A DNA stretch of 42,537 nucleotides from a virus, in the IMG/VR virus record IMGVR_UViG_3300046519_000442, positions 1 to 42,537 of that record; one strand, 5' to 3'. Below are positions 7,411 through 13,638 of the stretch, piece after piece; positions within the stretch are counted from its first letter, which is position 1, and each line of letters opens with the position of its first letter. The position numbers were made by a program, and so were the translations under genes. A model generated the notes under the pieces. It searched no databases, was not told the DNA's origin, and saw nothing but the letters and a program-made list of their open reading frames with translations.

Positions 7411-7753
7411 TATCGTCGCCGGAATCTTTCCCAATCTCGGCCATGCTCTTCTCGTAAAATGCTCGCGACACCTTTTCGCTAACAACAAAAGGTGTCGTGA
7501 CACAGCGCAGCATCTTGGCCTGGGTTTCGAAATCGGCGTCGATCAGGTTCATCAGCAACAACTGGTGAACCTCCTGCTGGTTGTTGATGCCATGTGCTGC
7601 CATGACCCGCTTGAGGTCTGGCTTGAACACGCTAGCGACTTCAACCGTAAACTTCTCGACGCCCAATGCAGCGTCCTTCGCTGCTGCCTTCTCGCGCTTC
7701 TTGCGCTGTTTGATGGCTTCCGCTGTCGGCTCCTGCTGATGTACCTCGGCCAT
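7370..7753 (-). CDS. Basic phage protein, possibly ribbon-helix-helix-like
   Basis: The 127-residue protein has a lysine/arginine-rich helical N-terminus (residues 12-28). It then has a strand-helix-helix-like segment, EKFTVEVASVFKPDLKRVMAAHGINNQQEVHQLLLMNLI (about 33-71), whose pattern would suit a ribbon-helix-helix fold. The start has GAGGT seven bases upstream. Its end overlaps the converging membrane-protein gene, so simultaneous expression would produce mutual antisense. Function not recognised. Confidence 0.6.
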   Translation of the reverse strand: MAEVHQQEPTAEAIKQRKKREKAAAKDAALGVEKFTVEVASVFKPDLKRVMAAHGINNQQEVHQLLLMNLIDADFETQAKMLRCVTTPFVVSEKVSRAFYEKSMAEIGKDSGDDIIRPIAEDSMMQH

Positions 7754-7834
7754 GGCCTACCTCTTCAATTCCGCTGGCCGGCAAGTGCAGCCAGGTCTGT
7801 CGTTTGCGTTGTTGTGCCTGCCTGCTGATTCGCC

Positions 7835-8143
7835 TCATGAATCGACGAACCTGAACTTGTTCTCGCTGGCGATCAGCGCAACGCGTTTGACGTGCATGTG
7901 CAGCGCTTTGGCCGTCTCACTGATGGACTTGCCGGCCTCTGCCAGCTCGCGCACCCTTGGGGCGATCTTGTTGCGCTCGACACGCAAGCGGTCGTGGTGA
8001 GGGGTGGATGCCAACTTCGGATCGCCGCTGACGCCGATGGGAATTTGCTGAGCCTTGCCGCCGGCACCGAAGAACGCGTCCATCTGTTCGTTCAAGTTGG
8101 CGACGATGCAGTCGCGAGGGTTGGGTTGCGGTACTCCTATCAC
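7835..8143 (-). CDS. Small helix-turn-helix phage protein
   Basis: The 102-residue protein ends in a helix-turn-helix pattern (RVRELAEAGKSISETAKALHMHVKRVALIASENKF, about 64-98) of the kind used to read DNA. The N-terminal half is not recognisable. The start is GTG at 8143, preceded at seven bases by AGGAGGT and overlapping the upstream stop as GTGA, so it is translationally coupled to its neighbour. It may be an early transcription regulator; family unnamed. Confidence 0.65.
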   Translation of the reverse strand: MIGVPQPNPRDCIVANLNEQMDAFFGAGGKAQQIPIGVSGDPKLASTPHHDRLRVERNKIAPRVRELAEAGKSISETAKALHMHVKRVALIASENKFRFVDS

Positions 8144-8415
8144 TGCTGACCTCCTGCTGGCCGGTTGGCCTTTTCTTCGAACTGAATAGCCATGTCGAGC
8201 GCCGCCTGATACGTCCAGCGAAACGCTTTGGTTTTGCCGGTGGAGAGATCAACGATGTGGTACGCCTTGCCGACTGTCTTCACCTGAAAGCGAACGTCTT
8301 TGTTCGGCATGACCAAGCCAGCGCGGCGTGCGAATTCTTCACGGGCGGCTCGGGTGCGAATCAACAAGACGCTGAGTACGTCGCGGCGCTGTTGCATCAG
8401 TGGGTGCATTTGCAT
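8140..8415 (-). CDS. Phage early protein, unknown function
   Basis: The 91-residue basic protein has a helical, arginine-rich N-terminus (RTRAAREEFARRAGLV), then a beta stretch with VRFQVKTVGKAYHIVDLSTGKTKAF and a final helix. I do not recognise it. The start at 8415 has GAGGG at a suitable distance. It is the first gene after the terminator at 8520-8549, so its expression from pL needs read-through, or it has a promoter of its own in the 110-bp gap. Confidence 0.6.
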   Translation of the reverse strand: MQMHPLMQQRRDVLSVLLIRTRAAREEFARRAGLVMPNKDVRFQVKTVGKAYHIVDLSTGKTKAFRWTYQAALDMAIQFEEKANRPAGGQQ

Positions 8416-8447
8416 GGCTGATCCCTCGGTGGTGGGTTGCGTTTATT

Positions 8448-8504
8448 CGTCAGCACTCGGCGCCGCCTGCTGGTTGCCGTTGGGCGCAGGGGAGAGTGCT
8501 GACG
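8448..8504. repeat. 11-bp perfect inverted repeat in an early leader
   Basis: CGTCAGCACTC (8448-8458) is perfectly complementary to 8494-8504, with a 35-base GC-rich interior that can pair further (GCGCC near 8460 with GGCGC near 8483). It lies between the terminator at 8520-8549 and the gene starting at 8415, on the leftward transcript. It could be an RNA structure affecting read-through or translation. Confidence 0.5.
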
Positions 8505-8519
8505 GGTAAACACGACGCG

Positions 8520-8549
8520 AAAAAAAGCCCGAGATCACCCGGGCTTTTT
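8520..8549 (-). terminator. Bidirectional rho-independent terminator in the leftward early operon
   Basis: The stem GCCCG/CGGGC (8527-8531, 8540-8544) is flanked by seven A residues on one side and five T on the other, so it can act on both strands. On the minus strand it lies after the LuxR-like gene and the degraded small frame, the position of a lambda tL-type terminator. Confidence 0.75.
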
Positions 8550-8573
8550 CGTTTGCTTCACACGAAGACCTCC

Positions 8574-8796
8574 CTACGTGAGAAGCCCACCAGGCTCGCT
8601 ACTGGCGACAGCCTGGGGTTGAATCATCATCGGTGTGTCGTCGCTAGGGGTAGGCCTGCCGGTTGCCCGGTGGTGCGCGGTGACACCGTCGGCCAAGATG
8701 TCCGCTGCCTGTTCATGGAGTCTTGAGCGAATACTGCAGGCTTTCTTCGCTACCCAAGTTGAAGCGTTCGTCTATTTCATGATGGTCATCCTCCAA
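8574..8796 (-). pseudogene. Remnant of a small phage gene with disrupted frame
   Basis: A GGAGG site precedes ATG at 8780, but that frame reads ATG AAA TAG, stopping at codon 3, and then stays open to 8574. A different frame (from TTG at 8796 to TGA at 8713) reads EIDERFNLGSEESLQYSLKT with typical GC-rich codons. The first frame only takes on good codon use afterwards, from LHEQAADILADGVTAHHRATG. This suggests a gene of about 70 codons broken by one or two single-base indels near 8776 and 8718. A simple amber mutation in one frame is the alternative. Confidence 0.4.
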
Positions 8797-8844
8797 TGCG
8801 CGCCGTTGGCATCTTGGCGGGCGCTCGCCTCTGAGTCGGTTGAT

Positions 8845-9228
8845 TCAAGCATGAAGCTCTGGCTGTTCGGCCCGGCGCACCATCCGTACTTGGGCGGTCC
8901 TGCGCTCGGGCACTCGCCGATCTCGGCGCATGGCGTCGTCACCGATCATTGCGTGCATCGCAATCAACGCGGCCAGCGCAACGCACATTGGCGAGATGAT
9001 CTGGCGGCGCATCGCCTCGGCGATCATTGCTGTCTGGCGATGAACGCCGAGCTTGAACATTGCGTTGGAGAGTCGCTTAACAACGGTGCCTGGCTCGACA
9101 TTGAACAACTTGGCAATTTCCTTCGCGGTCAGGCCTTGGGCTGCTGACAGAACAAACTGAAGTTCCCTTGGTGCCAGGCCTCGCCCGAGGTGGCCCTTCC
9201 ATGCGCCGTTGACGATCTCCGATTCCAT
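8845..9228 (-). CDS. LuxR-type HTH protein with a hydrophobic tail segment
   Basis: The 126-residue protein carries a LuxR/GerE-type helix-turn-helix at about 18-76 (LAPRELQFVLSAAQGLTAKEIAKLF...TVVKRLSNAMFKLGV). A hydrophobic segment follows at 77-97, then an arginine-rich tail. It has no receiver or autoinducer domain. The start at 9228 is chosen for GGGAG nine bases upstream. It is the first sizeable gene under pL, so it should be expressed on induction and is a candidate early regulator occupying the place where lambda has N. The membrane segment is unusual for this fold. Confidence 0.75.
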   Translation of the reverse strand: MESEIVNGAWKGHLGRGLAPRELQFVLSAAQGLTAKEIAKLFNVEPGTVVKRLSNAMFKLGVHRQTAMIAEAMRRQIISPMCVALAALIAMHAMIGDDAMRRDRRVPERRTAQVRMVRRAEQPELHA

Positions 9229-9328
9229 CGCTGTGACTCCCGGTTGTTTTCCCAATGCACCCGGCCAACCAGGTGCATCAGTGAAAGTTTCCGTGTCCCT
9301 TCGGCGCTACTGGCGCGGTACAGGCTCA

Positions 9329-9439
9329 TTAAAATTGTTCGTCCGACCGCGACCCTGTCCGCCGGATAACTCGATTTGGCGCTTTACGCTGCACGCCCGG
9401 GTCAGTTGCCAACCCTCTGAACCGTTTAGGCCGGTTCAT
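9329..9439 (-). CDS. Possible 36-residue basic leader peptide in the pL transcript
   Basis: A 36-codon frame beginning MNRPKRFRGLATDP lies about 45-155 bases downstream of the pL -10. It has AAGG five bases before its ATG, and its product is strongly basic (about 10 R/K). It could be a small arginine-rich RNA-binding protein in the position of an N-type antiterminator, but I see no decisive motif and the length allows chance. Confidence 0.35.
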   Translation of the reverse strand: MNRPKRFRGLATDPGVQRKAPNRVIRRTGSRSDEQF

Positions 9440-9483
9440 CGCTGCCTTCCATCTGGCCGGTTGTTATCCGGCGATGGCTGAAC

Positions 9484-9511
9484 ATTACCTCTGGGTAACA
9501 TTAATGGTCAA
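9484..9511 (-). promoter_or_regulatory. Candidate pL promoter
   Basis: On the minus strand, TTGACC (9511-9506) and GGTAAT (9489-9484) are separated by 16 bp, a good sigma-70 match. The -10 lies inside one operator and the -35 abuts the other, so repressor binding would block it. It points at the LuxR-like gene and the whole leftward operon. Confidence 0.65.
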
Positions 9512-9524
9512 TACCTATAGGTAA
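9485..9524. promoter_or_regulatory. oL: two repressor operators
   Basis: Two near-identical palindromes fit TTACC-N4-GGTAA: 9485-9498 (perfect) and 9511-9524 (one mismatch), centres 26 bp apart. The same motif recurs in the cI-cro gap (10353-10405) and frames the pL elements, giving a lambda-like oL. Repressor identity is inferred from the adjacent S24 repressor gene. Confidence 0.75.
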
Positions 9525-9542
9525 TTATTTTTCATGAGGACG

Positions 9543-9568
9543 AAAAAAAGCCCGCTGATGAGGCGGGC
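9543..9568 (-). terminator. Terminator of the repressor transcript
   Basis: GCCCGC/GCGGGC (9550-9555, 9563-9568) form a stem with a 7-base loop. On the minus strand it is followed by seven T residues. It lies 27 bp beyond the repressor stop codon and insulates repressor transcription from pL. Confidence 0.8.
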
Positions 9569-9594
9569 ATTTATTTGTTGAGCGTTTCTTGTGG

Positions 9595-10332
9595 TTACAG
9601 AAGGACTGAGTACCAGAACACTTTGCCGATCACCATGATGTCTTTCTGAAGCATCTCGTCGGCGCTGTATTCTTCGTCTGGATGTTCATGTTGATTGTAA
9701 CTTCGCATTCTGATGCCGCCGCCGGGCACCCGATAGAGCGTTTTCACCCTGAGTTGCCCTCCGTGATTCACGGCATACATCTTTCCGTCGGTAATGGATG
9801 TGCTGCCCTGATCAACTCCGACAGTGCTGCCGTGAGGTAACACTGGTTCCATGCTGTTTCCGCTCACGGTTACGCATACAGCCTCGCTCGGCTGAACGTT
9901 CTGACGCCTAAGTGTTTGCTTGCCAAATCGCAATTTTTGATGGTGCGACGGCTCTACTACTGTCTTTCCGCTCCCGGCTGACAGTTCTACTTCCTTGAGG
10001 AACGGCACATACACCTCGTCATCATCCAGCGGCGTGTCATCGTCCCAAACCGAAAACTGGCCCAGGTACTGAGCATTGCTATCCACTTGTTTAATCGGCT
10101 GCATTCCCGGCCGGTCTAGTGAGTAGCGATCAAGGCCGAGCTTTGTCTCAATGTCCCGAGCGAAGTCTTCCCCGATGTTTTTACTACCAGCAGATGACGG
10201 TGCTGTCGATAGGCAGCGCGATATGTAGTTGGCGCTCTTGCCCAAAGCATCGGCGATTCTCGCCTGCTTTCCATCGAAGCGCTGCTTCATGAGTGACCGC
10301 AAATTTTCGCGGCGAATGTCTGAAATATCCAT
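9595..10332 (-). CDS. cI: CI-type phage repressor, S24/LexA-like self-cleaving
   Basis: The 245-residue protein maintains lysogeny by binding the flanking operators. An N-terminal HTH covers about 1-70 (RRENLRSLMKQRFDGKQARIADALGKSANYISRCL). A linker leads to the S24 peptidase domain: a cleavable A119-G120 pair (ELSAGSGK), nucleophile S160 (SGNSMEPVLPHG) and general base K197 (QLRVKTLYR). RecA-stimulated self-cleavage, hence SOS induction, is expected. The start at 10332 matches a family-like N-terminus with AAGGA upstream; an in-frame upstream extension to 10437 would run through the operators and is rejected. Confidence 0.93.
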   Translation of the reverse strand: MDISDIRRENLRSLMKQRFDGKQARIADALGKSANYISRCLSTAPSSAGSKNIGEDFARDIETKLGLDRYSLDRPGMQPIKQVDSNAQYLGQFSVWDDDTPLDDDEVYVPFLKEVELSAGSGKTVVEPSHHQKLRFGKQTLRRQNVQPSEAVCVTVSGNSMEPVLPHGSTVGVDQGSTSITDGKMYAVNHGGQLRVKTLYRVPGGGIRMRSYNQHEHPDEEYSADEMLQKDIMVIGKVFWYSVLL

Positions 10333-10352
10333 CCGCAAATCATCCTTCACTG

Positions 10353-10405
10353 TTACCAGTAGGTAAATTCCCTGAGGGTATTGCTTTGAGATTACCTGCG
10401 GGTAA
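10353..10405. promoter_or_regulatory. oR: three repressor operators between cI and cro
   Basis: Perfect TTACC-N4-GGTAA palindromes lie at 10353-10366 and 10392-10405. A weaker copy (TTCCC-TGAG-GGTAT) sits at 10368-10381 between them. Centres are 15 and 24 bp apart. The outer site overlaps the candidate rightward -10. Together with oL this gives two-plus-three sites, similar to the tripartite lambda oR. Confidence 0.8.
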
Positions 10406-10408
10406 TAA
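10381..10408 (+). promoter_or_regulatory. Candidate pR promoter
   Basis: TTGCTT (10381-10386) and TAATAA (10403-10408) with a 16-bp spacer point to the cro-like gene 28 bp downstream. The operator at 10392-10405 covers the spacer and part of the -10, explaining repression in the lysogen. The -35 is only moderate. Confidence 0.5.
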
Positions 10409-10435
10409 TCCGAGGCATCTAAAGGGAGGCCCGCC

Positions 10436-10666
10436 ATGCGGACAAAAAATCCTCAACTTCTTGAGTGGTTGAAAACGGCTACTGACGGCTCTGTCGAGAA
10501 GACGGGCACCAGTCGTGCGTACCTGAGACTCATAGCTTATGGGCACAAGACCGCTTCTGCCGAAATCGCTGCCCGAACCGAATCTGCGACCGAAGGGAAA
10601 GTTACTCGCAAAGCTCTCCGCCCGGATGACTGGGAACAAATCTGGCCGGAGTTGTCGGTCGCCTGA
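10436..10666 (+). CDS. cro: Cro-like repressor of the YdaS type
   Basis: The 76-residue protein has an HTH (SVEKTGTSRAYLRLIAYGHKTASAEIAARTESATEG) and the C-terminal signature VTRKALRPDDWEQIWPEL found in YdaS/Cro-like phage regulators. As the first rightward gene divergent from the S24 repressor it should act as Cro, shutting down repressor synthesis in lytic growth. GGGAGG lies seven bases before the ATG. Confidence 0.85.
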   Translation: MRTKNPQLLEWLKTATDGSVEKTGTSRAYLRLIAYGHKTASAEIAARTESATEGKVTRKALRPDDWEQIWPELSVA

Positions 10667-10768
10667 TTTTGGATCAGTTCGTTGAGCCAATTATCCAGAG
10701 TCGGCGTCGACAGAGGTAGTGATTCAGATTGGCTGTGAATCCATACAGTAAAAAACTTCAGACGAAAA

Positions 10769-10795
10769 AAAGCCGGTGGCTAGACCGGCTTATTC
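10769..10795 (+). terminator. Terminator between cro and the antirepressor gene
   Basis: AGCCGGT/ACCGGCT (10771-10777, 10784-10790) form a 7-bp stem, preceded by seven A and followed by TATT. The short T-run suggests an incomplete stop in the rightward direction and a strong one leftward. It occupies the position of lambda tR1. The rest of the 158-bp gap (10667-10824) holds a small CTGT/ACAG inverted repeat near 10733-10749 and no gene. Confidence 0.65.
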
Positions 10796-10824
10796 AAAGC
10801 GCACAACAAACTTGAGGGGCCATT

Positions 10825-11565
10825 ATGAACATGAACACCACCCCCGGCAATACCTCGAACATTCCGACACGTTTTGCGATTAATCAAAACGTGTCGCGAC
10901 ACATGTCATCTCGCGAGATCGCTGATCTCACTGGCAGTACGCACGACAACGTTCTGAAAACCATTCGTGGCTACGTCGCAAAGGGTGTCGTTTCTTCAAA
11001 CGACACCCCCTATGTCCACCCGCAGAACGGTCAGGTCTATCGAGAGTTCCTGCTTTCACAGCGAGACACTCTGGTCGTTGTGTCCGGCTACAGCGTCGAG
11101 CTGCGCGCCCGCATCATTGATCGCTGGCAGGAACTGGAAGACCAAGCGGGTCAGTTCCAGATCCCGACCACCTACGCCGAGGCGCTACAGGCTGCTGCTG
11201 ATCAGGCGAAGGACAACCAAACCCTGCGCCTGGTCATTCTCGATCAGGCGCCGAAGGTTGCGGCCATCAAACGGCTTGCGGCTGCGGAAGGTGCGATCTG
11301 CATTACCGACGCCGCGAAGCATCTGCAGCTGAAGCCTTCGAAGCTTTTCGCCTGGATGCAGCAGAACCGGTGGATCTTCCGCCGCCAAGGCTCCGGGCGC
11401 TGGACAGCTTACCAGCCACGAATCACCTCCGGATTCATGGTCCACAAAGTCACTGCTCTCAAGCCTGACTCAGAAACCGGTGCTGACCGTGCCGCTTTCG
11501 ATCCTCTCGTTACCCCAAAGGGCCTTGCCCGTTTGGCCGAATTGAATATCGGAGCCTCGCTGTGA
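10825..11565 (+). CDS. Phage antirepressor: Rha-like N-terminus, KilAC/ANT C-terminus
   Basis: The 246-residue protein joins two common phage modules. A Rha/pRha-type domain covers about 20-108 (MSSREIADLTGSTHDNVLKTIR, FLLSQRDTLVVVSGYSVELRARIIDRWQELE). An ANT/KilAC DNA-binding domain covers about 125-235 (EGAICITDAAKHLQLKPSKLFAWMQQNRWIFRRQGSGRWTAYQ). Such proteins interfere with repressors or modulate early transcription. Its stop overlaps the next gene's GTG as GTGA. It starts the replication segment of the rightward operon. Confidence 0.88.
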   Translation: MNMNTTPGNTSNIPTRFAINQNVSRHMSSREIADLTGSTHDNVLKTIRGYVAKGVVSSNDTPYVHPQNGQVYREFLLSQRDTLVVVSGYSVELRARIIDRWQELEDQAGQFQIPTTYAEALQAAADQAKDNQTLRLVILDQAPKVAAIKRLAAAEGAICITDAAKHLQLKPSKLFAWMQQNRWIFRRQGSGRWTAYQPRITSGFMVHKVTALKPDSETGADRAAFDPLVTPKGLARLAELNIGASL

Positions 11566-12353
11566 GCGTTCAAGCAATGTCATGGGCGCTCGGTTTGCCC
11601 ACTCAAGTTCTCAAAGACTCCAGCGCTCGCCACGTGCTGTTGTGCCTCGCCAACTACGCCGGTTCAAGCGGTACCGGTGCATTTCCTTCTGCAACAACCC
11701 TCGCCCAAGACACAGGGCTTTCCGAGCGCACCGTGCGTTACAAGCTCGACGACCTGGAGCAGTCCGGGTTGATCAAGAAGGGTAACCAGGCGATAGCTGC
11801 CGTCCATATTGACCGCCATGACAGACGCCCAGTCGTTTACGACCTTCAACTATCTCGGGGTGCAAATCCTGCACCCCGTTCAGATCGGGGTGCAAATGAC
11901 GCAACGGGGTGCAACTCACAACAGAACGGGGTGCAGCCTGAGACAGAACGGGGTGCAGCGGCTGCACCCAATCCATCACTTAACCATCAATTAACCGAAG
12001 AGCAGCTGCAGCAGCGCGAGATTGATGCCGCTCTCGCCGACCAGAACGCCGCCGCCATCGAGCCGAAGGATGATCGCCAGCGCTTCGCCATGTTCGCCGC
12101 CTGGGTGCCAAACGAGAAGGCTCTGTCCGACCAGATCGGAATTGCTGGACTTCCGGCTGACTGCGTCCCTGACGAAGCGGTTCGCAAGTTCAAGGGCTTC
12201 CACTGCGCCAAGCCAAACACTCTCGATTCCGGCTCCGGCTGGTGCTACCGCTTGGTCCAGTGGGTGAAGCGTGAGCGAGTTCAGGCAGCAGGCCGTGGTC
12301 AAGAGCCTGATTTCAACGACACAAGTTGGGGTGATGACCTGGGAGGTCTGTGA
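11562..12353 (+). CDS. O-like replication initiator (winged HTH plus DnaT-like domain)
   Basis: The 263-residue protein has an N-terminal winged HTH of the HTH_36 type at about 5-85 (SSGTGAFPSATTLAQDTGLSERTVRYKLDDLEQSGLIKK). A low-complexity linker follows at 98-137. A C-terminal DnaT-like DNA-binding domain spans about 178-240 (WVPNEKALSDQIGIAG...CYRLVQWVKRE). It should bind the origin and recruit the P-like loader encoded next. The linker is encoded by the repeated CGGGGTGCA iterons, as lambda ori lies inside gene O. GTG start with GGAG at seven bases; its stop overlaps the next ATG. Confidence 0.85.
   Translation: MSVQAMSWALGLPTQVLKDSSARHVLLCLANYAGSSGTGAFPSATTLAQDTGLSERTVRYKLDDLEQSGLIKKGNQAIAAVHIDRHDRRPVVYDLQLSRGANPAPRSDRGANDATGCNSQQNGVQPETERGAAAAPNPSLNHQLTEEQLQQREIDAALADQNAAAIEPKDDRQRFAMFAAWVPNEKALSDQIGIAGLPADCVPDEAVRKFKGFHCAKPNTLDSGSGWCYRLVQWVKRERVQAAGRGQEPDFNDTSWGDDLGGL
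11856..11971. repeat. Iteron array, candidate phage replication origin
   Basis: CGGGGTGCA occurs in direct orientation at 11856, 11886, 11905, 11927 and 11949 (spacings 30, 19, 22 and 22 bp). It occurs inverted at 11870-11878, with an 8-of-9 inverted copy at 11963. The last two direct copies share a longer 17-bp match. An AT-rich stretch follows (about 11971-11999). Iterons inside the initiator gene followed by an AT-rich unwinding region match the lambda ori layout. Confidence 0.75.
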
Positions 12354-13015
12354 TGAAGTCTGTTTCGAGTGTGCTGCAAATGTTGCCCAACGTTGCATCG
12401 GCCGAGGTCGCACCGGTCAAGGCTGACGCGGGGACCGTCCAGGTCATCAACGCTTTGTTCCGCGAGCTGATGGCGGTTTTCCCGGCGTGGAAGCAGGCCT
12501 GGCCAGATCAGGATGCAGTCAACGCGGCGAAATCCACATGGACCAAGGCGTTCATGGCCGAGAAGATCACGAAGGTCGAGCAGATTCGCTTTGGCATCGA
12601 ACAGTGCCGGAAGCTTGGCTCCGACTTCGCACCGAGCGTGGGCAAGTTCATCAATCTGTGCCAGCCCACACCAGAAATGCTCGGGCTGCCACCGCTCCAA
12701 ACGGCGTTCCGCGAAGCGTGCCGCAATGTTCATCCTTCGATGGCTGGTCAGGCGAATTGGTCGCACGATGCGATTTGGCACACAGCCAAGGAATCGGGTT
12801 TTGAGAGCCTTAACCGCCTTGAAACATCGCTGGCGCGCAAGCTGTTCGAGCGTAACTACGTGATCACGGTGCGCCGCTTGATCGATGGTTTGCCGCTTCA
12901 AAAAATGCCGCTGGCATTACCCGCCCGAGTTGATGGCCGAAGGACGCCTGAGATCGGAAACAGAGCTCTTGCCGAGCTGCGCGCCATGCGGCCGAGGGGT
13001 GTTCATCATGCCTGA
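12353..13015 (+). CDS. P-like helicase loader
   Basis: The 220-residue protein resembles the lambda P family, which delivers the host DnaB helicase to the origin. Visible family features are VINALFRELMAVFPAWKQAWP, a mid-region TWTKAFMAEKITKVEQIRFGIEQCRKLGSDFAPSVGKFINLC, and LPPLQTAFREACRN...AIWHTAKESGFESL. It directly follows the O-like gene (TGATG overlap, GGAGG upstream). A GTG one codon earlier is a possible alternative start. There is no Walker A motif, so it is not a DnaC-type ATPase. Confidence 0.85.
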   Translation: MKSVSSVLQMLPNVASAEVAPVKADAGTVQVINALFRELMAVFPAWKQAWPDQDAVNAAKSTWTKAFMAEKITKVEQIRFGIEQCRKLGSDFAPSVGKFINLCQPTPEMLGLPPLQTAFREACRNVHPSMAGQANWSHDAIWHTAKESGFESLNRLETSLARKLFERNYVITVRRLIDGLPLQKMPLALPARVDGRRTPEIGNRALAELRAMRPRGVHHA

Positions 13016-13217
13016 CCGTCGACTGGCTGTTCCTGATATCGAGACCTACCGCTGGGCGGTTTTCTGCTGCTCGTTCAAGGTCGACTTGAGCTCCCCTCCG
13101 GATCACGCGCTGGCGTTGTTCGCTGATTCGGCGATGGCGAAGCGCTACGGCGCGTGGATGTGGCCAGGCACTTACGAAGTCGTCGATGTCATCACGGGAA
13201 AGCCGGCATGCGAGTGA
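13008..13217 (+). CDS. Small phage protein, unknown function
   Basis: The 69-residue protein overlaps the end of the P-like gene by eight bases and the next gene's start by ten, so it is part of a tightly packed nin-like segment. It is mixed alpha/beta with an aromatic-rich middle (TYRWAVFCCSFKVDL, YGAWMWPGTYEVVDV). No family is recognised. An earlier in-frame extension upstream is only the shadow of the preceding gene. Confidence 0.6.
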   Translation: MPDRRLAVPDIETYRWAVFCCSFKVDLSSPPDHALALFADSAMAKRYGAWMWPGTYEVVDVITGKPACE

Positions 13218-13510
13218 CCTCGAAGAAGCTCCGCGCCTCGGCCAATGGCCAAGAGTGCACCGTCCGGATGCCGGGCATCTGCAATTACAACTCAGAAACC
13301 ACCGTCCTTGCACATCTGCCATGCGGGCAAAAGGGCATGGGCATGAAGGGCTTCGACACCGTCGCGGTTTATGCGTGCAGCGCCTGCCATGACGTGATCG
13401 ACGGCCGCGCCGCCGGCGAGATCGATTGGCAGGACATGCCGCGCGCCATTGCCGAAACACACGAAGCCCTGATCAGGGCCGGAATTCTCACCGTCAAGGG
13501 GGCCGCATGA
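13208..13510 (+). CDS. YbcO/DUF1364-family putative nuclease
   Basis: The 100-residue protein matches the DUF1364 family, of which E. coli YbcO (structurally a metal-dependent nuclease-like fold) is the known member. It shows RASANGQECTVRMPGICNYNSETTVLAH and AVYACSACHDVIDGR. Conserved Cys and His residues (C27, C33, H43, C65, C68, H69) would hold metal. Such genes lie in nin regions among recombination functions, which fits the VRR-NUC gene and recombinase downstream. The start at 13208 is the first codon giving the family N-terminus. Confidence 0.82.
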   Translation: MRVTSKKLRASANGQECTVRMPGICNYNSETTVLAHLPCGQKGMGMKGFDTVAVYACSACHDVIDGRAAGEIDWQDMPRAIAETHEALIRAGILTVKGAA

Positions 13511-13638
13511 TTGCGTATCTTGAAAGTATTTTGACCCATCTGTATCTGGCGGGCCTGATGATCGCGACCTGCGCAACCTATTGGGGTATCCGCCGCATCG
13601 AACGCCGCTCACGTCTTTCGCGAGGTGGTCGCGTATGA
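13507..13638 (+). CDS. 43-residue single-pass membrane protein
   Basis: The frame begins with ATGA overlapping the stop of the YbcO-like gene and ends with ATGA overlapping the VRR-NUC gene, so it is fully embedded in a coupled series. The product has one hydrophobic segment (about 6-26, LESILTHLYLAGLMIATCATY) and a strongly basic C-terminus (RRIERRSRLSRGGR), predicting an N-out or hairpin membrane peptide with a cytoplasmic basic tail. Function unknown. Confidence 0.6.
   Translation: MIAYLESILTHLYLAGLMIATCATYWGIRRIERRSRLSRGGRV

Noticed and set aside
7641-7838. A 65-codon minus-strand frame with an ATGA overlap to the HTH gene at 7835-8143.
   Set aside because: Its second half runs out of frame across the start of the gene at 7370-7753, and the product is low-complexity. 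The overlap alone is not enough.
9129-9329. A 66-codon minus-strand frame starting TAATG after the 36-codon leader frame.
   Set aside because: No ribosome site, and most of it overlaps the LuxR-type gene in another frame with poor codon use.
11856-11971. Regularly spaced repeats resembling a tiny CRISPR array.
   Set aside because: The unit is only 9 bp, in both orientations, inside an initiator gene, with no cas genes; iterons explain it better.
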